DNA of 64,000 nt. It comes from JAHBVY01 sp964415255. GTDB taxonomy: Bacteria > Myxococcota_A > Polyangia > Polyangiales > Polyangiaceae. Positions 57,759 to 64,000 of this stretch are shown here, piece by piece. Location: NCBI GenBank assembly GCA_964415255.1, contig CAYQAC010000003.1:35337-99336 (forward strand). Reading direction: 5' to 3'. Made by a program: the position numbers and the translations under genes. Under the pieces are notes generated by a model, which ran no database searches, was not told the DNA's origin, and saw only the letters and a program-made list of their open reading frames with translations. The first letter of the stretch is position 1; each line of letters opens with the position of its first letter.

Positions 57759-59243
57759 ATGGCGCCGAAGATTCAACTTTCGTCAGGTGAGCCGCTTGAG
57801 CCGGAGCGCGATGTCGTCGCGGTGGGCGTGGTGCAGGGGACGCTCCAGAAGCACGCCTGGCTCAAAGAGGTCGACCAACTGCTCGGTGGGTCGGTGTTCG
57901 CGGAGGCAGCGAGTTGCGCGTTCAACGGCGCGGCGGACACCCAGGTGGAGATCCAGGGGACGGGCCGCATCTCAGCGCGGCGCATCCTGCTCATCGGCCT
58001 CGGCCCCAAGCGCTCGCTCCAGCCCACGCAGCTGCGCAGCTTCGCGGCGGTGGCCGCGCGCACCGCGCTGCAACACAACGCGGAGGGGCTGGCGCTGGTG
58101 ATTCCTGAGAAGACGTCGGGCGCGTTGCTGCGCGCCGTGGCGGAGGGCGCCGTGCTCGGCGCTTACCGCTTCACCAAATACCTCACCGGGGAGCGGCTCC
58201 CGAAGCAGGAGCTCAAGGAGGTGGACATCTTCACCCCGGAGAAGCCCAACGCCGCAGGCCGTAGGTTGGTCGAGCTCGGGGTCCGCTTGGCGGAGGCCGT
58301 GTGCGTCGCGCGGGACGCCGTGAACGAGCCGCCCAATGAGCTCACGCCCGCGCGCATGGCCACGCTGGCCGAGGAGATCGCCAAGGCGAACAAGCTCAAG
58401 ATCAAGGTGCTCGATCGCGCTGGCATCGCTGAGGCGGGGATGAAGCTGCACTACGCCGTGGGGCAGGGCAGCGTGAATGAGCCGCGCTTCATCCACATGA
58501 GCTACACACCTAAGCGCCCGAAGCAGCGCGTGGTGTTCGTTGGTAAGGGGCTCACCTTTGACTCCGGCGGCCTCTGCATCAAGCCAGCGCCGGGCATGGG
58601 TGAGATGAAGAGCGACATGGGCGGCGCTGCCTCGGTGCTCGGGGTGATGGCGGCGGTGGCCGCGCTGGCGCCCAACATCGAGGTGCACGGCGTGATCGCC
58701 GCCGCGGAGAACATGCCTGACGGCGAGGCGTATCGCCCGGGGGACATCTTCGGCTCGCTCGACGGAAAGACAGTGGAGATCATCAACACCGACGCTGAAG
58801 GGCGCCTCGTGTTGGCTGACGCGCTCGCCTACGCAAAGAACCTCGAGCCGGATCTGATCATCGACGCCGCGACGCTCACCGGCGCCTGCATGGTGGCGCT
58901 TGGTAAGAACTGCACTGGCTTCTACACCGGCGACGATCGGACGGCGAAGCGACTGGAAGCGGCGGCCAAGCACGCCGGCGAGCAGTTCTGGCGCATGCCG
59001 CTCTTGGAGGAGCTGCGCGAGCAGCTGCGCAGCGACTGTGCCGACCTGAAGCACACTGGGGACCGCTGGGGCGGGAGCATCTCGGCGGCGCTGTTCTTGC
59101 GTGAGTTCGTCGGTGAGGTGCCGTGGGTGCACTGCGACATCGCGGGGCCAGCGCTCAGCGACGCCCCCCGTGGCGTGCTCCCCAAGGGAGGCACCGGGCA
59201 CCCCGTGCTCACCTTCCTGAACCTGATTGAGCAGCTCGGTTAG
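57759..59243 (+). CDS. pepA: Leucyl aminopeptidase (M17, PepA)
   Basis: A 494-aa cytosolic di-metal aminopeptidase from ATG 57759, which has a Shine-Dalgarno sequence (GAAGGAG) 10 bases upstream. The C-terminal catalytic domain carries the metal/active-site motifs GKGLTFDSGGLCIKPAPGMG, EMKSDMGGAASVLGVM, the strict M17 signature NTDAEGRLVLAD (~343) and ATLTGACMVALG. The N-terminal regulatory domain (~1-160) is typical. It acts in peptide turnover, and some relatives also bind DNA. Conserved Lys/Asp/Glu metal ligands are all present. Confidence 0.96.
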   Translation: MAPKIQLSSGEPLEPERDVVAVGVVQGTLQKHAWLKEVDQLLGGSVFAEAASCAFNGAADTQVEIQGTGRISARRILLIGLGPKRSLQPTQLRSFAAVAARTALQHNAEGLALVIPEKTSGALLRAVAEGAVLGAYRFTKYLTGERLPKQELKEVDIFTPEKPNAAGRRLVELGVRLAEAVCVARDAVNEPPNELTPARMATLAEEIAKANKLKIKVLDRAGIAEAGMKLHYAVGQGSVNEPRFIHMSYTPKRPKQRVVFVGKGLTFDSGGLCIKPAPGMGEMKSDMGGAASVLGVMAAVAALAPNIEVHGVIAAAENMPDGEAYRPGDIFGSLDGKTVEIINTDAEGRLVLADALAYAKNLEPDLIIDAATLTGACMVALGKNCTGFYTGDDRTAKRLEAAAKHAGEQFWRMPLLEELREQLRSDCADLKHTGDRWGGSISAALFLREFVGEVPWVHCDIAGPALSDAPRGVLPKGGTGHPVLTFLNLIEQLG

Positions 59244-59373
59244 CAGGCTGGGTGCTCCGAGGGATCTGTGGGTGGACTTTAGCGGCAGCTGCCAGCCTAA
59301 CCCCCAAAATCCCTTGGAGCACCATGAGCTGCCTGGTCAGGCGCTAGTCAGGCGCTAGTTTGCCCTGATGGAT

Positions 59374-59397
59374 CGGGGGGTTGGACGGCACCGCGCC
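59374..59397 (+). repeat. G-rich dispersed repeat, extended copy
   Basis: GGGGGGTTGGACGGCACCGC is followed by GCC. It shares the ACGGCACCGCGCC extension with the copy at 49277 and lies ~75 bp before the DUF2007 gene. A second core-only copy (CTAACCCCCAAAATCCC, opposite orientation) is at 59297-59313 in the same gap, forming an inverted pair. Confidence 0.6.
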
Positions 59398-59469
59398 TCA
59401 CGGCGCTGAACGTGGAGCGCTCCCGGCGCGGCTGGCGGCGCATCGATCGGCGCTCTACGCTGGGGCGCG

Positions 59470-60075
59470 ATGCAGACGGTGCGTGTGGCAAGCTACGAGA
59501 CGCCGCTCGAGGCGGAGCTGGCGCGCGCGTACCTTGGCTCGCACGGCATTGAGTGTCACCTGAGCGATGACCTCCTGGTGGGCACCGCGCTGCTCTATCA
59601 GTACGCGCTCGGCGGGGTGAAGCTGCACGTCGCCGCGGAGGATGAGTCCAAGGCGCGCTTCCTGCTCCTTGGCTACCAGAGCCGCACGCAGCGTGCTCCC
59701 CACGTGGAAACACCAGAGGAGCGCGTGACCCGCGCCTGGAAGGCGGCGATCGTCGGCTTCTTCTTGCTGGTGGGGGTGGTGCACCTGTACTCGCTGTGGC
59801 TGCTGCTCGGGACGCCCTATGTTTCCCTGGGGAAACGTAGTCGGCGCCGGCTGTGGCTCACCGTGTGGATCGACGTCGTGGGCATTTTGATCGCCGCGCT
59901 CTTGGTGCGGGGGCTGCTCTTGGGGGGAGCGGCGGCCTCGGGCTCAGGCGCGGATGAGGCAGCCCCGCTGCCGAGCGCAGAGAAGTCAGTGTCACTGCCT
60001 GATGAGGCGCCGCGTGTGCTCGCTGGGGAGCGCGTGGCGCTGCGGAGCGCTCCGCTTGGGAGCGTGGTGGCGTGA
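59470..60075 (+). CDS. DUF2007 (putative signal-transducing) protein with C-terminal membrane spans
   Basis: A 201-aa protein. The N-terminal ~70 residues match DUF2007: VRVASYETPLEAELARAYLG, HGIECHLSDDLLVGTALLYQ, YALGGVKLHVAAEDESKARF. After a linker, two hydrophobic segments follow (AAIVGFFLLVGVVHLYSLWLLL and IDVVGILIAALLVRGLLLGG) with a short charged loop. The C-terminal ~25 residues are Ala/Ser/Pro-rich. DUF2007 is sometimes called a PII-like signal domain, but its ligand is unknown. It overlaps the next gene by 4 bases (GTGA), starting a tightly packed run of small genes. Confidence 0.75.
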   Translation: MQTVRVASYETPLEAELARAYLGSHGIECHLSDDLLVGTALLYQYALGGVKLHVAAEDESKARFLLLGYQSRTQRAPHVETPEERVTRAWKAAIVGFFLLVGVVHLYSLWLLLGTPYVSLGKRSRRRLWLTVWIDVVGILIAALLVRGLLLGGAAASGSGADEAAPLPSAEKSVSLPDEAPRVLAGERVALRSAPLGSVVA

Positions 60076-60761
60076 GGCGCTTGCCGCTGCAGGCCGCGCG
60101 CGTGTTGGTGCCGGGGCTCTATGCCTGGCTGGTGACGGTGGCCATGCCCGCCTGGCATCGGGAGGCTGGCTGGCTCCCGCGGGTGTTCGCGGTGCTGGCG
60201 CTGGTGGCGCTGGTGGCTGGCCTGCTGCTCGGCGCGCAGCGAGAGCAGCTGGGTCGGCGCGTCGGGGTGTTCGGCTTCGTCGGCTGCTCGCTGCTCGCTT
60301 GGGTGGGGCTGGGCGCGGTGCTGGAGGTGGGTCGGGTGGATCCACTACGAGCGGCGCTCGGGAGCGTGGGTTGGGCGCTGTTCGCCTTCGGTTGGGGCTC
60401 CGTGCGTGAGGTGGGCGCGGTGCCGGAGCAAGCTCCGCACGTGCTGTCGGGGGAGCTGCTCGCTGCGCGGGTCGCGCCTCCGCGCCGGGCCGGGTGGATC
60501 CTCGGGCTCGGCTTGGTTGGGGCGGTGGGGCTGACGGTGCTGGCGTGGCGGGTCGATCGCCCCATTCACGCCCTGTTTGGCCATGCGGTCGCCCTGGTGG
60601 CGGCGATCGCCGTGGTCACCGCGGCCGCCCACATTGGCGCCCTGCAGGGCATGCCACGCCAGACCGCTCCGGCTCGCACCCGCCTCGACCGGGGGGGGCG
60701 CTGGCTGGTGTTGGCGCTGTTACTCATCGGTTTTGGCGTGATGCTGAGGGCGCTCCTGTGA
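60072..60761 (+). CDS. Multi-spanning membrane protein
   Basis: A 229-aa protein starting at GTG 60072, overlapping the DUF2007 stop. Six or so hydrophobic helices are visible, e.g. VLVPGLYAWLVTVAMPAW, VFAVLALVALVAGLLLGA, VFGFVGCSLLAWVGLGAVLE, WILGLGLVGAVGLTVLA, AVALVAAIAVVTAAAHIGAL and WLVLALLLIGFGVMLRALL. No transporter motif or catalytic residue pattern is recognised. Coupling to a DUF2007 protein suggests they act together at the inner membrane. Function unknown. Confidence 0.7.
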   Translation: MRRLPLQAARVLVPGLYAWLVTVAMPAWHREAGWLPRVFAVLALVALVAGLLLGAQREQLGRRVGVFGFVGCSLLAWVGLGAVLEVGRVDPLRAALGSVGWALFAFGWGSVREVGAVPEQAPHVLSGELLAARVAPPRRAGWILGLGLVGAVGLTVLAWRVDRPIHALFGHAVALVAAIAVVTAAAHIGALQGMPRQTAPARTRLDRGGRWLVLALLLIGFGVMLRALL

Positions 60762-60782
60762 GCCTCTGATAGGGTGGTGGCC

Positions 60783-60962
60783 ATGGTGCGCGCGCTGGAC
60801 TGGCTCTCCGTGCTGCTGCTGCTGTTAGCGATCGCCGCCTTTGGGCTCGGTGTGCACGCGCTCGGCCGCCGCGCCGACTTGGACGCGCTCTATTGGCTCG
60901 TGATCGGCGCGCTGGTGCTCAAGGGCGCGACGGATCTGCTGCGGCCACAAGGGGGCCGATGA
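60783..60962 (+). CDS. Small two-helix membrane protein
   Basis: 59 aa from ATG 60783 (MVRALDWLSVLLLLLAIAAF). Two hydrophobic segments are separated by a short polar loop (HALGRRADLDA) and followed by YWLVIGALVLKGATDLL. Its TGA stop overlaps the ATG of the PPIase lipoprotein gene (ATGA), so it is part of the same operon-like run. No family is recognised. Confidence 0.6.
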   Translation: MVRALDWLSVLLLLLAIAAFGLGVHALGRRADLDALYWLVIGALVLKGATDLLRPQGGR

Positions 60963-62008
60963 GCCGATCCGTCAGGTCAGCGGACGATTTGCGGGGGTGC
61001 CTCGCGCGGTCACCTGGCATCGTCAGTCAGGCGAACCACAGCGCCCCCCATGCAGTCAGTCAGGCGAACCACAGCGCGCCTCGCGCCGTCAGGTCGCTGC
61101 GTGGGCGCCTCCTGCTGGCGCTGCTGTGCCTTGGAATGGGCTGCTCGGCCTCGCAGACGGAGCCACCTGAGGCCCTGCGTGGTGCGCTCCCCGCGGGCGC
61201 GGTGGCCGCGGTGGGAGATGAGCTCATCAGCGCTGAGCGCGTCGCCGAGGTAGTGCGCGCCCAGGGCGTGACACCGGTTAAGGCCCGTGAGTTAGCGGTG
61301 AGCGACGCGCTGTTCAGCCTCCACGCGCGCGCCGAGCTCGATGAGGCGGCGATCCGCGTGGTGGAGCGCGCTGAGCGCGCCCGCGCTTTCTACCGTCGGT
61401 TGGAGGTCGAGGTGGACGCTCGGGGGCCGGCGACGGACGATGAGCTCGCGGGCGCTAGCGCCGAGCACTGGCTGAAGGTGGCGCGTCCGGTCAGCTCACG
61501 CACCAGTCACGCAGTGGTGCGGCTGGCGGAGGGGGCGTCTGAGGTGCAGGCACGGGCGCTGGCTGAGCGCATCCTGGAGGCCACGCGAGGGAGCGACGAC
61601 GCCGCGACGTTCGAGCGCCGCGCGAAGGAGGTGCCAGCTGAGGGCCTCGAGGTGCGGGTGGAGTCGCTGCCAGCGGTGACGGTGGATGGCCGCGTGATCG
61701 ATCTGGAGCGCCCCGCGCCGCCGGAGATGCGCTTCGACACCACCTTCTGTCAGGCGGCGAACGCCATCGCCGAGGTGGGCCAGCTGAGCCCGATCACGCG
61801 CACCCCGTTCGGGTTTCACGTCATCTACCTGGTGGAGCGGCTGCCCGCCGTGGAGCTCTCCACCGAGGAGAAGCGCGTGGTGTTGGCCGGCGCTGTGCGG
61901 GAGCGCCGCGTACGACAAGCAGAGCAAGCTGCGCTCAGCCGCGGGGCCCAGGTGGAGGTGAGCCGGGCGGCGGAGACACTCACCGCGGAGCTCACGCGGA
62001 CCCCATGA
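60959..62008 (+). CDS. Parvulin-like peptidyl-prolyl isomerase lipoprotein (PpiC/SurA-type)
   Basis: About 349 aa from ATG 60959, which overlaps the previous stop. Between the start codon and the signal core (LRGRLLLALLCLGMGC, lipobox ~Cys40) are two 11-residue in-frame repeats, SQANHSAPHAV and SQANHSAPRAV, encoded by a 33-bp DNA duplication (61022-61087). The mature protein has a SurA-type N-terminal region (VAAVGDELISAERVAEVVRA) and a parvulin domain ending SPITRTPFGFHVIYLVERLP. It probably assists folding of envelope proteins in the periplasm. The repeated N-terminal extension is odd and may mean the real start is a non-canonical codon nearer the signal peptide. Confidence 0.8.
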   Translation: MSRSVRSADDLRGCLARSPGIVSQANHSAPHAVSQANHSAPRAVRSLRGRLLLALLCLGMGCSASQTEPPEALRGALPAGAVAAVGDELISAERVAEVVRAQGVTPVKARELAVSDALFSLHARAELDEAAIRVVERAERARAFYRRLEVEVDARGPATDDELAGASAEHWLKVARPVSSRTSHAVVRLAEGASEVQARALAERILEATRGSDDAATFERRAKEVPAEGLEVRVESLPAVTVDGRVIDLERPAPPEMRFDTTFCQAANAIAEVGQLSPITRTPFGFHVIYLVERLPAVELSTEEKRVVLAGAVRERRVRQAEQAALSRGAQVEVSRAAETLTAELTRTP

Positions 62009-62033
62009 GGCCTCAGCGGTTGGAGCGCGCACC

Positions 62034-62669
62034 ATGAGGCGCGGCAGCGCCGGGCGCGATCAGCAGGTCTCCCCGTTCAGCGCCATCCTCCACCGCTTCT
62101 GTGATTCAACAGGCGTGGTCGCGGTGGCCCTGGTGGACGCCGAGGGCGAGACGGTGGACTACGCTGGCGGACTCAGCCCCTTCGACATCAAGATCGCGGC
62201 CGCTGAGTGCGCGGTGCTGCTCGGCGCCATCCGCATCACCCAGGCCTTCGACTGGACTCACACCCAAGAGCTCGTGGTGCGTGGGCGCGCGCGGAGCTTC
62301 GCCGCGTTCACCTTGAGCGATGGCTACTCCTTGATCGCCGTGCTCAGCGCGGGTGCGTTCGCTGTCTCCCAGCGCGCGCTTCAGCAGGTGTTGCGGGGCG
62401 TGTGTGATGAAGCGGGCCTCACCTGCGAGCACCCTTGCACGCGAGTGCCTGAGCGCTGGGAGCGCGTGGATGTCTTCACGTTCAACGCGGACCGTCGCCG
62501 CCCCAGCTCGGTGTGGCTCGACGGCGCGTGGCGTGAGGTGGAGGTGCTCGGCCGCTTTGACGCAGGGGGCAGTCGTGATCTCGGCTACCGCGTGCGGCTC
62601 TCGAACGGCGATGAGTTTGGGCTGGTGCGTGAGCGGCTGGGCGTCTGGTACGTGGAGCTGGCTCGCTAG
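62034..62669 (+). CDS. Roadblock/LC7-like domain protein
   Basis: A 211-aa cytoplasmic protein. The N-terminal ~110 residues fit a Roadblock/LC7 fold (FCDSTGVVAVALVDAEGETV, DYAGGLSPFDIKIAAAECAV, SLIAVLSAGAFAVSQRALQQ), a module that regulates MglA-type small GTPases and motility or polarity in myxobacteria (family knowledge). The C-terminal part (VDVFTFNADRRRPSSVWLDG, LGYRVRLSNGDEFGLVRERL) is a separate small beta-rich domain not recognised. It follows the PPIase gene by only ~25 bp in the same direction. No GTPase gene is in view. Confidence 0.65.
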   Translation: MRRGSAGRDQQVSPFSAILHRFCDSTGVVAVALVDAEGETVDYAGGLSPFDIKIAAAECAVLLGAIRITQAFDWTHTQELVVRGRARSFAAFTLSDGYSLIAVLSAGAFAVSQRALQQVLRGVCDEAGLTCEHPCTRVPERWERVDVFTFNADRRRPSSVWLDGAWREVEVLGRFDAGGSRDLGYRVRLSNGDEFGLVRERLGVWYVELAR

Positions 62670-63419
62670 CTCAGGCTCGCGAGGCAAACGGGCGGCGCCT
62701 GAGCGAGCGCCTCGTGAAACGAAGAGGCGCTGCCCTGAGTGGGCCCGGGCGGTTAGGGAGGGGCTGCTCGGGCCGTCTGAGGGCATCAGGCGGGGCTTCT
62801 TTGGGGGGTTGGGGTCGTGCTTTCGCGCGCCGAGCGGCGCAACCCAGCGCTGCCTCCGATGATTAGCTGATCCCCCGCCGCCCGTCGTTGAGCCAGCAAC
62901 CCATTGAAATCACTGATAAAAGCTTCAGTCGTCCGGCCGATCGAGGGGGCCGCGAGAACTTTTCTTCAACTATCGCTTGACCATCTCCCCCAAGTGAGGG
63001 AGAAGCCGCCTCCCGAACGGCGCTGCCCAAAGCGCGCCGCCGGGGCCAGGACCCCCTTGGGTGGTACCAGCGCAGCGCCTCTTAGGTTCTGTGCGGGCCA
63101 ACCGCGGACGCCGCTTCCGAGCAGTGAGCCGCAAAAGACTGGGCCTGGCGCTGACATCTCAGCCTTGTTTTTCTAGCGCTCCTAAGCGGCGCCCGCGAGG
63201 GCCCTCGAAGGAGCAGCAGGTGGCCCTAGCATCTACTGTAGGCCCGTCCAGTGGACAATTGCTCCGCTTGGCGAGTTCAAAGCAGCGTGCTTAACTGGTG
63301 GCCGTCGAGTGACCCTGAGCACACCTCGTGTGAGCTCTGCAGTCCCTCGGCCTGAGGTTCTCCTCAATCTGCACGGCCGACCAGGCCTCAAGAAAAACGC
63401 AGACTGAGAGAAAATCTGG
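62670..63419. other. Gene-free stretch upstream of the rRNA operon
   Basis: About 750 bases without a supported ORF. It contains a G-rich dispersed repeat (TTTGGGGGGTTGGGG, 62800-62814), a purine/AT-rich patch before the rRNA promoter (AAGAAAAACGCAGACTGAG, AGAAAAT, an UP-element-like context) and otherwise mixed GC-rich sequence. Confidence 0.6.
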
Positions 63420-63448
63420 TTGACAGCGAAGGCCGCGGCCACTAAGTT
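63420..63448 (+). promoter_or_regulatory. Predicted sigma-70-type rRNA promoter
   Basis: A perfect TTGACA (-35, 63420-63425), a 17-bp spacer and TAAGTT (-10, 63443-63448). A-rich UP-like sequence lies just upstream and a GC-rich discriminator (CCGCGTCCCGC) follows. The ~235-bp leader to 16S contains CCTTGAAAACTGAGTC, a motif common in rRNA leaders, and probable processing stems. Confidence 0.75.
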
Positions 63449-63685
63449 CCGCGTCCCGCTCGGGAGTGACCCTCCCCTCGGTCCTTGAAAACTGAGTCCT
63501 ACAAACACCACAAAGTTCGTGGGCCCGACCGCCGTCGGTGCACAGGAAGCCGTCGAGAGACGACCTACTGTGATAACAACATCGCGGCGAGTCAATTGGC
63601 GAAGAACACGGCAGCGGCGATACGGCCGCTGAGAGCTTGGCAACGAGCCCTCAGCGGGAACGACGCGCGCTAGCCTACAGGGTTT

Positions 63686-64000
63686 AAACTGGAGAGTTTG
63701 ATCCTGGCTCAGAACGAACGTTAGCGGCGCGCTTAACACATGCAAGTCGCGCGAGAAAGGGCTTCGGCCCCAGTAAAGCGGCGCACGGGTGAGTAACACG
63801 TAGGTAATCTACCCCTGAGTGGTGGACAACTCTCCGAAAGGAGAGCTAATACAGCATGAGACCACGGCGCCTTCGGGTGCTGCGGCCAAAGCGGGCCACT
63901 TCATGAAAGCTCGCGCTTGGGGATGAGCCTGCGGCCCATCAGCTTGTTGGCGAGGTAAGAGCTCACCAAGGCTAAGACGGGTAGCTGGTCTGAGAGGATG
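63686..64000 (+). rRNA. rrs: 16S ribosomal RNA, 5' portion (cut by window edge)
   Basis: The 5' domain is recognised by GGAGAGTTTGATCCTGGCTC, the classic 27F region, then GCTTAACACATGCAAGTCGC, GGCGCACGGGTGAGTAACACG, CTAATACAGCATGAGACC and TGAGCCTGCGGCCCATCAGC. The mature 5' end is estimated at ~63686 from the E. coli start (AAATTGAAGAGTTTG; here AAACTGGAGAGTTTG). Only ~315 of ~1,500 bases are in the window. Alignment of this fragment would place the organism. Confidence 0.97.

Noticed and set aside
57972..59201. 409-aa ORF antisense to leucyl aminopeptidase
   Set aside because: It is a GC-rich shadow frame opposite a gene with complete M17 motifs; its translation is His/Arg/Leu-rich without any recognisable domain.

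Overview
The window is GC-rich, densely coded DNA from a bacterium that looks like a member of the Myxococcota (a Polyangia/Polyangiales-type lineage). The evidence is a MYXO-CTERM-like sorting tail, a PEGA-containing Ser/Thr kinase beside an FHA sigma-54 activator, many lipoproteins with long Gly/Ser/Ala linkers after the lipobox, paralogous outer-membrane proteins of unknown function, and the first ~315 bases of a 16S rRNA gene at the right edge. The lineage call is inference; aligning the 16S fragment would settle it. A run of ten Ns at 35486-35495 marks an assembly gap.

Layout. 1-7 kb: the 3' part of an RND efflux permease, convergent menB, an ABC-F ATPase and a MazG-like protein. 7-12.2 kb: a signalling block with a lipoprotein and TPR protein (minus) divergent from a transmembrane Ser/Thr kinase, which converges on an FHA/sigma-54 enhancer-binding protein. 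12.2-24 kb: mostly secreted proteins, including Gly-linker lipoproteins, two tandem paralogous outer-membrane proteins, a Sel1-repeat lipoprotein and a frameshifted beta-helix remnant, plus a saccharopine-dehydrogenase-like oxidoreductase. 24-31 kb: a metallophosphoesterase divergent from a radical SAM protein of the MJ0619/tetraether-synthase type, an M20 peptidase, RlmE and a lipoprotein.

31-36.5 kb is the accessory region. It holds a fluoride riboswitch with crcB, then a graveyard of small defence or toxin-antitoxin-like genes: two nucleotidyltransferase remnants, a HEPN-like gene co-translated with a small BolA-like ORF, a duplicated ~200-bp gene tail with a hairpin, and an intact XRE antitoxin beside a RelE/HigB-type toxin carrying two frameshifts. 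The assembly gap lies just beyond it.

36.8-54.7 kb: a large HzsA-like di-heme protein with a surface-sorting tail, two secreted esterases, an REC-EAL regulator, a DEAD-box helicase, a quinone oxidoreductase, a prolyl oligopeptidase lipoprotein, a GNAT protein, an SGNH hydrolase, a lipase-like hydrolase, an expansin-like lipoprotein and ferredoxin-NADP reductase. 54.7-62.7 kb: an outer-membrane protein with PGYGQ repeats, class I fructose-bisphosphatase, leucyl aminopeptidase and a tightly packed row (DUF2007, membrane proteins, parvulin-like PPIase, Roadblock-like protein). 62.7-64 kb: the rRNA operon leader and the start of 16S.

Two genome-scale patterns cut across the genes. One is a G-rich dispersed repeat (core GGGGGTTTTGGGGGTTGG, often followed by ACGGCACCG) with about 15 copies, nearly all intergenic. 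The other is a short palindromic family (GTCAGNNNAGCTGAC and a TAGTCAGT...GTAGACTAA variant) found both between and inside genes. Two genes also have tandem duplications of their own 3' ends. These patterns, the radical SAM gene and the 32.7-35.3 kb cassette deserve most attention.
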